Positions 1-12,299 of a stretch of DNA of 64,000 nucleotides are shown piece by piece; the stretch's first letter is position 1; each line of letters begins with the position of its first letter. The position numbers and the translations under genes were made by a program. The notes under the pieces are model-generated. The model saw nothing but the letters and a program-made list of their open reading frames with translations. It had not been told where the DNA came from and searched no databases. The stretch is from Punica granatum. Taxonomy: Eukaryota; Streptophyta; Magnoliopsida; Myrtales; Lythraceae. The DNA lies in NCBI RefSeq assembly GCF_007655135.1, contig NC_045134.1, positions 19,430,568 through 19,494,567 on the forward strand, given 5' to 3'.

Positions 1-783
1 TGTAGTAGTTAAAAGTTTTCAGCAGTTTGATGTTTGTACTGCACTAAATAGTTGCTGCACATGAAAATTTCGCTGGAGAAAGTTGAGCTTGTTTCTACCT
101 TTATTTGATATATAACTCATTGTGTGTTGTCTCTTCTCTCCACTACCTCTTGGTCAGCTCCTGGCGCTCAAATCTTGTCATGACCGTAATATCACTCACA
201 GGGATATTAAGCCTGGCAAGGAAATGTATCCTGTAATGCTCTATGTCACTGTGAATAGTTTTAAGTCAAAGATTTTCTATAAATGCATAAATCTGGTTGT
301 TCTGTTTCAAGCATGATTGAGCTACAGAAAATAATCAAATAGACCCAAGTTATATGTTTAGTTTTTCTCGTTATCGAGATGCCTAGCATAATCCAAAACT
401 GGAGTACTAAAGGATGGTTTTGTAAAATGTCCTGTATGCTTTACGTGTTGAAGGTTTCAATTGTTTATCCTCGTCAAGATCTTCCTGTTCTCTGAATAAA
501 TTAGAGGACTTTTTTGCAATGTTAAACCTCAAGTCGTGGATAGTAGCCAATATTCTTTGTAGATGTGTTGTAGTTCTTCCTTTCCGTCAAATCAATGGGT
601 GAAAAAATGAGCTTTCCATCGTATTTTTTCCTGAGAGGTCTGTCATATCCTAATTTGTGGTGAATGATGCTCAAGAAGTGTGGTTCTGTAGTAACTCTTT
701 AAGTGTGATTCTCTGAAGCATTATGTAAGAAGCTAAACAGGAAATTCATTCTTTCAATCATTGAAACAAGACCCCCCCTTTGT

Positions 784-784
<1 letters not shown>

Positions 785-810
<26 letters not shown>
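785..810. repeat. (CT)n microsatellite in kinase intron
   Basis: An uninterrupted CT dinucleotide run lies inside the first visible intron of the kinase-like gene. It has no coding role. Confidence 0.85.
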
Positions 811-815
<5 letters not shown>

Positions 816-3296
816 GGTCTTAATATCTCTTTCTGCAATATTGAATAGGTCCTTGTTGAATGATTTGAAAATCAGACCTAACACTGAAGTTACTGATTGC
901 GAGTTTCTGTTCACAGATCAGTACAACAATCATTTATTTAGTGTTATGCTGAACCACATTTGCTCATTTTCCTTGCACTATATTGATAAGTATCATTTGG
1001 CATTTGCAACTATTTTAGTGCAATTTTCTGCTGGTCAAATTGCAGTGCTCCTCCTGTGGTCATTCACTAACTCTGTACTGCATGACACTTTTTGTTCGTC
1101 TTTACATTTCCCATCAGTTTATTCAATGATCATCAAGGAGCTAAATGCATGGACGTGTTTAGTTCTTTGGATTTTTTTTTTTAAATAATAACCTTGATTT
1201 TGCAGAGAATATGGTGATATGTTTCGAAGATCAGGAAACAGGCAGATGCATGAGAGAAGGTCCAAGTCAGGACAAGAATTATACCACCAAAATGTGTGTA
1301 CAGGATTCATGTTGTTGTCCTTTAAGAACCGTATTGCCAATTATTAGATTTCACTTTATTTATGATTGCGGCATTCTGATTGATTGCATGTTGATCTGTT
1401 AGATTTTAAACCATTGGATTCCGGAGAACCTCTCACTTAATCTGAACTTGTTCATAACTTTGGTGTAGGTATTTGCTTCTGCTGCTCTCTTAGGGCCATT
1501 TATAGTAGACTACAAACACCGCGGACATTATATTTCAGTTATGGTATTTGTTTTACTCGATGATTGTGTTTTAAGGTCCAGTGTACATAAATGCTTATTT
1601 ACCATGCTGGTAGAATCTGTTTTCTAGTTGCGCAACCTTTTCTTATTTTATTCAGCTTTGGCGTATCACTTTTGAAGAACATATAAGGCTTGGCTACTCT
1701 ACTTAAAATTGCCCTAATTGTTTTTTCCTCGCATTTTTAGGAGGATTATCGACTTTGGCAGTGCAATAGATGAATTTACACTAAAGCATTTGTATGGGTC
1801 TAGTGGCCCTTCAAGGTACCTACATCAATGCTGTTTCCTTCCGTACTGGGTTGTTGGATTGTGTAGTTATATAAAAATCAGTGCTTGTTTGCTTTCTCAA
1901 CTATCTTCTTCCTTTTCCAGAGCTGAACAAACTTCAGAATATGCACCTCCTGAAGCTTTGCTCAATACTACTTGGTATCAAGGGCCAACAAGCATCACCT
2001 TGAAGTATGTGATTCTTTTGCTGATGGCTTTTCTGGATAGTAGTAGATGCCCACGCATGTATACATGTGGGTATAGATCATCTATTATTCTATCATATTT
2101 ATTCTTAACACCGACTAGTCACTGTTCCTTAGATACTAACTAAATATTACTTTTGTAGTTCAAATTATTGTTAGACTTGACTACTGACTGTAGAAAAGAG
2201 CCAGGAGCTGGCGCCGGATTATGTTGAAAATAATAACAGCGAAATTGTAGCTAAGTATTAGGTTTCTAAGAAATTATATATTCTGTAAAAGATCAAATCT
2301 GTTCATTCCACTGTATTGCATATTCGAATCATTCACTAATATAATTAAAAGATCCAATTAAGAAAGAAAAATGATATTATAGGAAAAAGAAAGACCTAGC
2401 TATGAATTTATGAAAATACAGAAAAATTCGTGGATATGTTTTTCATGTGAAAAATATATTTTTCAGTCAATAGAAGCAAATCATATTAGATTTGCAATCA
2501 TCACTCTTGAATTTGTTACTCTAAAACTTATTTTTGAGTGAGGTATTTATTGTTCATACTCTCAAGTTTCGTCTCTAACCTATTCTTGATTTATCTTTTT
2601 TATGCAACTTTGGTATTCCTTTTATTGGCAATTCCATATGTTGTTACAATCGTTAGCTAATTTGCTGCTCATCATAAATAGGTATGACTTGTGGAGTGTT
2701 GGTATCGTGATCTAGGAATTGATTTTGGGTTCACCAAATATTTTCCAGATAAGTCCTTTAACAGCTGCCTTGCTAGATAGGCGTCTTGAGGGTTGGGATG
2801 AAGGTTTAAAGGAACTTGCATACAGGTTCTTGTTTCTTCTCTCATTTTACTCCATCCTCTAAGGAAAACTCAAAATTTGTCTGTAAAGTAGTGATTAGTT
2901 CTAAATACTGTCTTGGTTTTGAAATGTAATATCCAGTACGCAGTGTAAATTAAACCGTTAATTTTCATTGGTTAGTGCCATCTTCTATCCAACAAAAGCA
3001 GAAGCCACAACCAACATAGGTGGAATGTTGTCCAATTTGGGACAGGAGCCTATATTTTGTTGCCTTTTGTCATGCTGTTCTGACTATTCTTTAACTATGC
3101 TAGGCTTCGGTCATTCATGGAAATGTGCATCTTGAACCCGGGAAGTTCCTCCAAACATCGTTTTGGTGCGACGATATATGGTGTAAGTTTACTATCTTCT
3201 GTTTATCCAATCCATAAACTCTTTGCTATCTACAGCATGTTAAAGATTATCGTTATTATTTTCCTTTTGATTCATTTGCTCTTTTTTTTTTTTGTT

Positions 3297-3313
3297 GGGG
3301 GGGGGGGGGGGGG
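3297..3313. repeat. Poly(G) run, 17 G
   Basis: Seventeen consecutive G lie in the intron between the sixth and seventh kinase exons, directly after a T-rich tract. Such a run can form a G-quadruplex and is prone to length error in assembly. Confidence 0.9.
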
Positions 3314-4191
3314 AGCAGAGAATATGCTTTGCTGATGCATGTCGCTAGTGCTACTACTATCTCCACTATTAATGAAATGAATGAGAGAATTTAAAGGTCA
3401 ATTTTTTCTTTCAGAAAGGAAACGTTGTATCTTTTTATTTGTTTGGATGTTACAGAATGGAGTTTCCCCAGCATCCTGGAAATGCTCGGAAGAGTTTTTT
3501 TCTCGTCAAATAAAAAGTAGAGATCCCCTAAAACTCGGGTCAGTTTTAAGCTACTGCGTATGCCCACTGAAGCTGTAGATATCAGCATTTCTTTTTTCCA
3601 ATGTCCCTGCTTAGACCAAGGTTTGTTCCTCATAATTTTCCGAACATTTGCAGTTTTCCAGATGTCTCGGCTCTGCGATTAGTGCGGCATCTCTTACTAT
3701 GGGACCCAGTAAGTTCTGCAATTTCATTAACTTGATTGTTCATGCCTTGGGCTGGCCTAGCCTTTTTGTCATGTTTGCTAAGGAGAAATTGGAATAATGC
3801 ATGACACAGTGGACAACCTAATATGGCAGATTTCATCTCATCACGACACATATATTATGATAATATTCTTAGTGAACTGAATTGTGACTGAAAAATATAT
3901 TAAACTTTTGAGAAACTTCCGAAATCAGTTTACCACACACGAAACTTTATTAATATCTCATATAGTAAGGTACCAGTCTTTCTTTTATTAGTTATAATTT
4001 TGGGGTAACTACTGTCCATTGAGTTGACAAAATGAGGACTTACATCTTCAACTACTCTAGATTAGCTTAAGCATGGATTCTGTGTGAAACTGATGCATAC
4101 TTTTGGAATTCAATGTGTAACCTAGGATGATCGACTGAGCGTTGACGAAGCCATGCAGCATCCTTATTTTGAATCTCTCTCAAGGAGGTAA

Positions 4192-5391
4192 TTATATTAA
4201 TGGTTATGGCATATGACATGCCTGGTGGATTGCCCTTGTGCCGCTGAGATTACGAGCCGCCCCATTAGCCATATTGAGCATATCAGATCAAGCAGACAAA
4301 CATGAGTGGTATTGCTAGCTCAAAACTGGATCGGATGTTATGAACAGCGTGCTCCGGCCCAGCTCAAGTAAACTCTCCAGAGCGTACAAGATTCTAATGC
4401 ATGCTGGTGTTTATTCTTCACTGGATCTACATCGGCCTTTTTTCAACAGCAAATCAACTTGTTGAGCAAAATTTTGCTCGAGTGCCCAATGCAAAAGGAA
4501 ATGGTTTGGTCTTTCATCTCTTCAACTCTTCTGTTATACTTGTACTGTTGTACACAATCACGCGATGCCTTCGTTGTCTTTGCTCTCCACATTAGTTGTT
4601 TTCTCAAATAGGGAAAGGCATCATTCAGGATATAGAAATACGATACTTCTGCAGCACAATGTTTCTGCTTGTACAGACGTGTAAAGATTTTCGAAATAGA
4701 ATTTCTTTGTTTCCTTCCATGCCGTGCGCCAACATGATTGCTGGCTTCTCAATTTTTATCTCTTGCAATGTCAAAACGTTTTTCGTGCATCCAGCATTTG
4801 ATACGACAATGTGATCAGGGAATGACACAGCATGACATAGATATGCATCATCAAGTTTGTGCAGGAATCGCTCATAACCATTTATGATTCGAGAATTCAT
4901 AGCAGAAAGCTCTCTGTTTTGAGAAAGTGAGCCATTCCGAGTCTGGTTAAGAGGGAATAGAAAAAAATTAAAACTGAAAGTCCTCAAGCAAGGAATTGAA
5001 AGTCCTCAAGCAAGGAATTGTTTACCCTTGCAAACATATAACAAGGACAATGCTTGCATGCCAAGGCAAGCAAAATAAAAGAATAAAAATGCAAAGATAA
5101 AACATCTTTTAAGCAATTTTCATATCATCATACTTCAATATAACATTGGCAAAAACAGTGTAACAGGACCGATACCTGAAATTAAATTATCGGAAGAAAA
5201 ATAAATATTACAAGGCCAAAAAAAAAAAAGAAGAAGCCAGGATGGCATGGTCCCGTAGACGACAATAATAAATGCACAAGCCTACTATACTATATAAACT
5301 TCAAAAAGGAAAAGAGAATCAATTTTTCTTTGCAAGGGTGTCCCTCTTCTTTCTTTCCTTTTACCTTTCTGCCTTTCTCAGGCCAGAGATT
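4192..5391. other. Intergenic, no gene recognised
   Basis: This is the stretch between the kinase stop codon and the 3' end of the ETO1-like pseudogene. It presumably holds the 3' UTR of each convergent unit. A short direct duplication of the words around 'gaaagtcctcaagcaaggaattg' is visible near 4975-5020. I see no convincing coding sequence. Confidence 0.6.
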
Positions 5392-8300
5392 TTACGGCTC
5401 ATGGCTGTTTACCCTACTGTGCAGCTCGAGCATCTCTTGGTGGTAAGGGTCCACGCAGAGAGCTGCTTGGCAGTCTCTTAGGGCTCCCAAAACGTCGCCA
5501 ATGTGCTCATGGAATGCTGCCCGCAAGTTGAGAAGGTGGAGGTCCGCCTTGAACGCGATTGCCCGTGATAATTCCGCAATCGCCTCCTTCTCCTTGTGGT
5601 TGTCCATTAACACTGCCCAAAGCACAAAGAGTTCAGGTGAAGCTAAAGAACAGATCGTTCCTATATGTGTTTTCTCACGATAATCCCTTGACAGACCCGC
5701 TCTCAGGATTCATTAGAAATTCGATTAGTTCCAGGAAGCTGCCTGGTTACCATTCTATTCTGCATTTCCATTCCTCACCCAAAACTTATTGCAAAACCAC
5801 CACTGATATTGCCAATAATTTTCAGAATAGCCGCTCCAAGTCCCTCAAGCCTCTCAGTGGGGGGGAGATTAGCCTCCCTGAGAAGGCGTTCTCCCTGAGA
5901 CAATCCCTGGCCTGATAAGGCCAAGCTCAGTCTAGGCTGAGATGAGTTAGACGCCTCCCTTGACGATAAGTGTGGAAGTAGGGGCTATTTTTAAAATTAT
6001 GGAAATATCACAAGAGATCCTCTAATCTTTGAAGATATTGGAAACGGAAAAGTGGAGCAATTATTTTGGAAGCAAACCCCTTTATGGTCACCTCAAGTAA
6101 CCATTCCTGGTAGGACCATAAACAGTTAGGTCAGCTGAAGATAACGTGATCTGACCCTTGGATCACTTGGTCATTTTAAGTGAGCATAGGATTTTCTGAT
6201 GGAAGCAAGGCAACCGTATCCACAAGCAATGCATCAAACGAAATTAGCATGTCTAACAATAATGCTCTTTGTTATTTCATCTTTTGTAGCTGATTTTAGA
6301 GCTAACTGGTCAACTTTCAGCTCCAAACACCCCAAACTATTTTAAGCGACCGTATATTGCCAAAAGAAAGGTGTGGAAGAATTGGTCTAACCTGCAGCCC
6401 TGTATCTGTAGGGGTAAACCCGAAGCGGGTCCAACTTCGTTACCATCTCAAGATCCGCCTTAGTGAGCTCACGTTCACAGTACTCTGATCTCTTCTTATA
6501 TGCAGAGGCATTATTCCATGCCTTCTCAATCAATTTGGTCATCTCCTCATAAGCTGCGGCCTTCTCGTTCCAGAGGTAATGCACTCGAGCGAGGCCCTGG
6601 TGGGCCCTAGTGCAACGGATCTAGAGGGCATTGATGTAACAATCAGTGGCTAATTCTAGTTTCCTGCAGTCAACATAGATGCTCCCGAGATTGTTCAACG
6701 CCTGAAAATGGTATAGCATGCATTTGAGATCAGTCGATAGTCAAATCTCTCTCTCTTTACCACTAAAAGTTCATTTAAAACATGACCTATATCAAACTTA
6801 TTCTCCAGAACTAACAAAATAAGACAGTTGCAAAGTACTATGGCAATCTCATCTCTATTATCAGATGCACTCGCTGATCAATATCAGATAATTTTTTGCC
6901 GCATGGAAGTAGCGGCTTACTTCTGATTAGTCCCAAGTCAAGATTAATACTGGTAACAGACAGCAGAGGAAATCTCTAAATTCAATACTTAAAGCGGAAG
7001 TGATATCCCATGGACCAAATAAAGTTCAAGCAGTCCTGCCATGTAATCTAGAAAATCTCATCAGAGGGATACCCATATGTAACGACTGATTGATGGAATC
7101 GGTGAATAAATCAAATGTAAGAGAAGCTGCTAAAATAGTAAATGTATATTGCAAGGATTGTGGTTGACATACTTGGAAGGTTGGGGCAAAGCTTAATAGC
7201 AGCAAAGACAGTGAAACGGCGACAAGCATAAATCGGTGAACTTGAAACTGCAATAAGCGGTAGGAATGGTTGTCTATGGGAGTATAACTGATAATCAAGA
7301 ACTTCCTCTTCTGATCTTCAGATGTACAGTTAAATTAGAAACTTCATTTATGCTCGATAGCAATGAAAGTAAGCAAAATGGTTGCTTTCAATAAGAAGGC
7401 AAATGAAGAAAAGAGGTGGTTTTCTCATCCATTACTAGAACTATTGCAACAATCAGAAGTTTGAAAAAGAAGAAATGCATTAATTACCAAGACAAAAGAA
7501 AGGAAAAGGAATTAAATCTATCCACCACCACTTAAAAAGTCCAAACTTCAAGAGAAACCATCTAATGTGGCAGAAGATACTTCAGTTACAGGTCAATTCC
7601 ATAACCAAAATGAAAGGCATGATGAGCTGAATGAAAAAGAGGGCATACCTGACCCTTACGAAGCCTATCAGAGGGACACTTAAGGGTATCTTCAAGTAGT
7701 GAGACAACAGTTGACGAACAAGATGGATCCCGACTAGAATCTGCCAAAGCAAAGGCCTTCAAGAAGAACGCCTCAAATGATCTCTTAATTTTTATGTAAT
7801 CCTCTGCTTTCTGAAGGCCTTCCTCACAGTGCCCTGTGTCATATAATATCCAACCCTCATAGATTAGGCATTCGTTTCATCACTTGCATGCTGGCGAGCT
7901 AATTGTAAGCTTCTCATTGCTGCCTCAGGACAGTTCAACCCAGCATAGGACAATCCAAAGCTTACGTGATGACTAAGAAATAATATAGAAGAAATCTGCT
8001 AATAATAAACTTTTCAACTCCATACAGGCTAAGCATGAGGGTTAAAGCTAAAAATAGCTGTACTTTGATTAATGTGTCTACTTTGACCGAAAAAGAATGT
8101 TAATTTTCCAGTCATATATCAGAGAAAATTATGATGCAGAAGAAGATTGAATGAGACGTACTAATAAATGAAAATATGTCCTGCCATAGAAAGATAGATT
8201 AATCTTCACATTATAGATAGTCAATTTTTCTATTTTTTGCATTAAAAGAACTGGCCAAAAAACCCCTTTTACCATTACTTTCAGAAAACAATAATTGATT

Positions 8301-9050
8301 AATGATTTGCATGCTTTCATCAAAACAGCTTGTTAAATGCAATCCAGCACGTACTACCTTATTTTTTGGTTATTAAATGAAAAGAAACCATGAAATAGCG
8401 ACAGCTTTCTACAATAAAAGGGAAGGAATACCAGCAAACATTTGATTGGCAAATTTGGGATTGGCTTCCCTAGGCTAACTCCCTTCTCCAATATCATTAA
8501 TGTTTTAATGTAAAAGTGCAACGTATGTACTTCCAATATCAAGTTTAACGATTCACCTAATAAAATAAAAAAAAAAGGTCAACGTGATATTTACCTCAGA
8601 AGAAGTAAAGACTGTCTGAAGTACAAGACACCTTTCGGCGCATCGGACTCAGCAAGCATCTGGTAGATAACAGACAGAGAACTGATATCATCCTCTGAAG
8701 ACCACCGGTCATACAATTGCATCCAACAGTCGGCTGTCATCCAGTTCTCAACGTGCTCCCTCACAAGCGTCCTAAGCTGGAAAGCTGCCACACGTCCGGT
8801 GAACATCCTGTAGTCTGGGGACAGAGTGAGGATCACCTGTACATCGCAAATTGCTGATTGATCGTCCTCGAGGACAAGGTAGAAGCAGAAACGTAGCTCA
8901 AGGCACTCTAGAGCAAGCTTAAACCCTAGGACTCGATTGATCTCCGAGGGTGCACCCTGAACATCTTGCTTCCTCATCGAGGAAGCAGCCCTGTACATGT
9001 AAGGGTATGTGAGCGTAGGATCCAGTTTAGTCACACTCCCAAGGTCTTCC
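5392..9050 (-). pseudogene. ETO1-type TPR protein, 3' half, broken (ethylene-biosynthesis regulator family)
   Basis: Four minus-strand exons, about 9050-8595, 7972-7649, 6701-6392 and 5612-5392, join in order into the C-terminal half of ETHYLENE OVERPRODUCER 1 / EOL proteins. Those are BTB-TPR adaptors that send type-2 ACC synthases to CUL3 ubiquitin ligases. Family signatures include KLDPTLTYPYMYRAAS, CLELRFCFYL, DCWMQLYDRWSS, KGVLYFRQSLLLLR, LNCPEAAMRSLQLARQHAS, RAHQGLARVHYL, DPLRVYPYRYRAA and the terminal ELHSRVNSHEP before TAA (5392-5394). Exon borders fit GT-AG. Damage: the BTB domain and N-terminal half are missing; exon 6701-6392 has an in-frame TAG at 6621-6623 (minus) where the family has Lys; exon 7972-7649 has a frameshift near 7865-7880 just before YEGWILYD. 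At about 9050 the sequence switches to unrelated F-box gene sequence. It is a 5'-truncated, non-functional copy. Family call is confident; the exact paralogue is unknown. Confidence 0.88.
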
Positions 9051-10083
9051 CACTGCATATTGGGAGTCACCACAGAGCTAGTTGAGGCCAAGCTACTACT
9101 GAGTTTTAGAAGCGTTGCAGATTGAGAAGTAGCCCAGGGAAACAAGCTCCTGCGGGTCTTCTCTAATGTGAAGGAATTAACTCTATCTTACCCGATTCTA
9201 GAGGCAAGCTCCTTTTTGTACATTTTCCGTCTCTAGCTGTGATCTCATGTTGTTTCTATCTCCGAGGTTCACCTTTTTGCTCCATCCTTAGGACCTTGCC
9301 ACAAGATATGAGCTTCCTCTGTTCAGTAATATGATCAAGTTCACATCGGATTTGATAAATTCTACAACTGTTAAGGGCCTTTGGGCGATACTGAGAAGAT
9401 CTCCTCATCTTCAAAGCCTCTACCTTAAACTGGTAATGTACTTTCTTGACCTACTCAAGAATTTGCTTTAAGACAATGGTCATAAATGGTTTCTTTATCA
9501 TGACAACTAGGGATTCAAGTACTATTCGGAAAATGGGAGAGAAGAGTTGCTGCACCAAGTGCCTTCGTGTTTCCTCACAGAGCTCACAAAGATATCTGTC
9601 AAGTTTTGCAATGGGATAAATGGTCCTGAAGAGCTCTACATGGTTGGGGTTTTCCTTGAGAAGGCTGTGGCTTTGAGAGAAATGGTTATCCAATTTCCCG
9701 AGGACTATGTGGACAAGGAGAATCAGCTGCAGAGTTTACGTAAGTTTCCCAAGGGATCAAAGGAATATCGAATTTCATTGCAACCACAATCTAGGAGTTG
9801 AGATTGGAAACCTTGGAGGATTAGTTTAGGCCATCATAATATATAGATGCAAGAGTCGAAGGGGCAATTCAACTTCTATTGGTACTTTTGTTCAACTTTT
9901 TTTGGTACTTTTGTTCAACTTTTTTTGGTACTTTTGTCAGGTATCACTTTGTTTAGTTATGTACTTTGCAAGTCTGATGTGATTTTGTCCTTAGAGGCAC
10001 AACAGAGGAAATATGCAATCTAGAATCCTTTGTCTAGAAGAGGTTCTTGTACTAAACTAAGTATTGGGAAAAGAAACTGGTAA
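9051..10083 (+). pseudogene. Partial F-box/FBD gene copy (copy B)
   Basis: From 'actgcatattgggagtcacc' onward this segment is a near copy of about 38780-39783, including introns and downstream sequence. It carries the end of the LRR region, the segment TVKGLWAILRRSPHLQSLYLKL, and the FBD-type C-terminus (ELTKISVKF, EELYMVGVFLEKAVALREMV) ending at TGA near 9801. The F-box and first LRRs are absent. The left edge abuts the truncated ETO1-like gene. It shares with the fuller copy a TAG after the segment that would read SYIF, so that defect probably predates the duplication. Around 9890-9945 there is a short tandem repeat of 'ggtacttttgttcaactttt'. Non-functional. Confidence 0.85.
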
Positions 10084-10310
10084 ATTCTTAGGAGCTTAAA
10101 TGAATGAATTCTTATGAATATTTCACACCACAATGTTTATAGATCTCATATGTGCTTGCGAAAAATAATAATCGATAGCATTGTGCATAATAAATTGTAA
10201 TCACCAGGTTTCATTTGTTTTTGGGTATATCACTTTCTCGAGAAATATCAGGAAAAACAATCATTCACAAGGGAATCGATCACCAGAAGCGTAGTTTCAT
10301 TTTTATGTGT
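9815..10310 (+). repeat. F-box downstream repeat, shared with 18930-19305
   Basis: Sequence after the F-box copy B stop (cgaaggggcaattc, tttgcaagtctgatgt, gcgaaaaataataatcgata, cactttctcgag, cacaagggaatcgat) recurs in the same order and orientation at about 18930-19305. Part of it also follows the fuller F-box copy at about 39580-39720. It therefore marks three copies of the same gene-downstream region. Confidence 0.8.
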
Positions 10311-10376
10311 TTGGAATAATATCAGAAAAATTAATTAATCTGTTTGCTTAACAAGCAGAAACGATTAACTTTTGAG

Positions 10377-10838
10377 ACCCTAGCAATGATGTGCTAAGTG
10401 AAGCTTCAAGTTATTCATAAAAAAAAAAAAACATCAAAAAATGTGAAGCTGCAAGCTCCCTATGAAGCAATCAGATGGCTACAAGATAGCAGTTTTCACA
10501 TCAAAGTACTTAAGAAACAAGTCCAAACCACAAATGGTTCTAATCTCGGCCAGATCGATACCATTAGATGTTGGCGCACTCTAGGGTTCATAAAGGGCAT
10601 CGCCTTTGCCTTTCAACCGTGTCACTTCTTTATGGGTCGCTGAAAGGATCTTAAGTGACTATCATAGTAGTCACTTCATTGGGATTGGAATTCTAAACTG
10701 GCACAGCATTGTTAAACAGTCCTTACAAGCATCACGACATAACCCGGCATTAAGCTGCACCACACTCTTGGAATATTTCGATTCATCGAATGCGAGTGAA
10801 AAAGAGAATGATGTCTAAGCTGAAAGCTTCCATATTTC
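10377..10838 (+). repeat. Kiwellin 5' flank (copy 1)
   Basis: The stretch from 'caatgatgtgctaagtgaagc' to 'gagtgaaaaagagaatgatg' is repeated at about 14580-14997 with small indels and leads directly into the kiwellin-like signal-peptide region here. It is best read as the promoter and 5' leader of the ancestral kiwellin gene. No core promoter element could be fixed with confidence. Confidence 0.7.
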
Positions 10839-11370
10839 ATGCTTCTGGTCCTCGTTGCAGCCCGACGGCCAAGCTCTGAAGCCCAGACCTGCCGTCCCAG
10901 TGGCCAAATCAGGGGCAAGATGCATCCTCTTTATGGCAATGCAACACGGGGAGACTCGGACTGCTGCAAGGAAAGAAAACATACCCAGTCTACAGGTGAT
11001 CGATGAGAGTCTCAAGCATCACCAAGGCCACTCTAACCGTTAACAGTTTTGAGAAGGGCAGTGACAGGGGAGGCCCGTCAAAGTGCTATAACCAGTAAAC
11101 TCTTATGACATCCCGATTGTGGTTCTGTCATCAAGGTGATAAAATTCAACCACAGAAGCAGGTGCCATAGGGAGGAACATTACCACAAACGAAAACAAGG
11201 AGGAGCGCAACGGCTATGGTGGTGGATAAATGTGATTCTGCCATGGGACACGGCAGTGACCATGACTATTAGCCTCTATAGGCTAACAACATCACCGATG
11301 CATCCCATGCTGTGTGGCACGCAGCACCGGCTGGGGATGGGGGTCAGTGCTCATCTGAAGGCTAGCTTAG
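10839..11370 (+). pseudogene. Kiwellin / ripening-related protein, pseudogene copy 1
   Basis: Kiwellins are secreted Cys-rich double-psi-beta-barrel proteins of plant apoplast and fruit, some of which bind pathogen effectors. Here ATG at 10839 opens a hydrophobic leader (MLLVLVAA), followed by CRPSGQIRGK, GDSDCCKE, then in a shifted frame KTYPVYR, SSITKATLTVNSFEKG and GGPSKC, and finally ATAMVVDKCDSAMG, a DHDY segment and NNITDASHAVW. These follow the family order. Breaks: a frameshift just after DCCKE, TGA where the YKCS cysteine should be, a TAA soon after SKCYNQ, frame changes near 11150, and two TAGs around DHDY. The 3' end lacks the usual DWGxxDITW tail. Clearly decayed. Confidence 0.85.
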
Positions 11371-11829
11371 ACTCAGAGGGACCATTCAGGAAAGAGACGG
11401 TAAAATTTGACTAAGATGTGTGATAAATGCAAATCGTTAGAAAATTAATTTTACCTTTCAATACTACTTTTTTTTTTTGTTTCTGAATTTATTTCTCCAT
11501 AGAAAATTATAAGATTATGTTTAGTAATGTTAATTTTGAAAATTTTACTATATGAGAATAATTAGAGTAATTACCATTAAAGCATCGTAAATTATAAATT
11601 AGAAAAAGTTATTGAAAGGGAAAGTCAATTTGAAAACTTAAAAAAAGAGCTTCTCTAATCGACGTACAATTTGAAATAGTGGAAAAGAAAATTGTTAGGG
11701 AAAAAAAATTCATTTCAATTTAAGAAAATATATTTTTTTACAATTCTTCATTTTCTATAAAGTATTCCTAGAAAGTTGAAGAATTCTCCAAGAGTACAAA
11801 TGTCCATAACTTTTCAAATAAAGTGGGCA

Positions 11830-12288
11830 TGCAACCTGAATTACTCGAAGAGATGCTTAGAAGCTATCTCACTAGCTTCTGCTCCATTATGGCCATCAAA
11901 CATAGCTACCATTCCAAAACCATCATCATCCTTAAACCGGCCTGTGTTGCCTGCCCCGACAGAGCATTATATTCAGGGTGTTAATAGGCAGCCGTAACTT
12001 GCGGGATATGATTGTAAAATTAACTATTTGATGGTGGGGTCACTTCAATATTTTTACATGACCCCTCCGGACATTGCCTCTGCTGTCAGTGTTGTTGGTC
12101 AATTTATGCATCAGCCGCTAACATCTCATCTCCAGGCCGTAAAGCGAATCTTCCGCTATTTAGCTGGTACAATTTCTCATGGCTTATTACTCGGCGAGTG
12201 CTCTTCCACTACTGCTCTCATGGCCTATGATGATGTTGATAGGCTGGCTGCTCCAAGAGTCACAAAAATCTTTGAAGCTAATATTCTT
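11830..12288 (+). pseudogene. Ty1-Copia reverse transcriptase fragment
   Basis: The frame from about 12028 reads MVGSLQYFYMTPPDIASAV, then FMHQPLTSHLQAVKRIFRYL, GTISHGLLL and a degenerate AYDDVDRLA. This is the end of the Copia RVT_2 domain leading into RNase H. Upstream (about 11830-11990) a weak frame, YSKRCLEAISLASAP to PVLPAPTEHY, fits the preceding linker. No LTRs, integrase or gag are near. A short dead remnant. Confidence 0.8.
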
Positions 12289-12299
12289 CATTTTTCTTA

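Larger units (their letters stand above)
158..4191 (+). pseudogene. Protein kinase-like gene (PP2C-linked kinase family), 3' exons, with in-frame stop
   Basis: Nine exons on the plus strand can be joined in one frame: about 158-215, 1206-1293, 1741-1815, 1921-2004, 2682-2825, 3104-3182, 3456-3538, 3654-3708 and 4126-4191. They encode a kinase C-lobe: the catalytic-loop motif THRDIKPEN, then RIIDFGSA (DFG), an APPEALLN segment, a DLWSVG helix and a final LLLWDPDDRLSVDEAMQHPY segment ending at TAA 4189-4191. The protein resembles the plant kinase-like proteins linked to PP2C phosphatases (Arabidopsis At3g63330/At3g63340 type); this assignment is from memory of the family. The N-lobe lies before the window. 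Exon 5 reads ...GIVI then TAG (2713-2715) then ELILGSP, where the family has a hydrophobic residue, so the kinase would end early. The first visible intron uses a GC donor (216-217). All other splice borders fit GT-AG. Either this is a recent pseudogene or the TAG is a sequencing error. Confidence 0.72.

Noticed and set aside
841..1188. 115-codon open frame in the kinase gene
   Set aside because: It falls inside the intron between the HRD exon and the KPEN exon.
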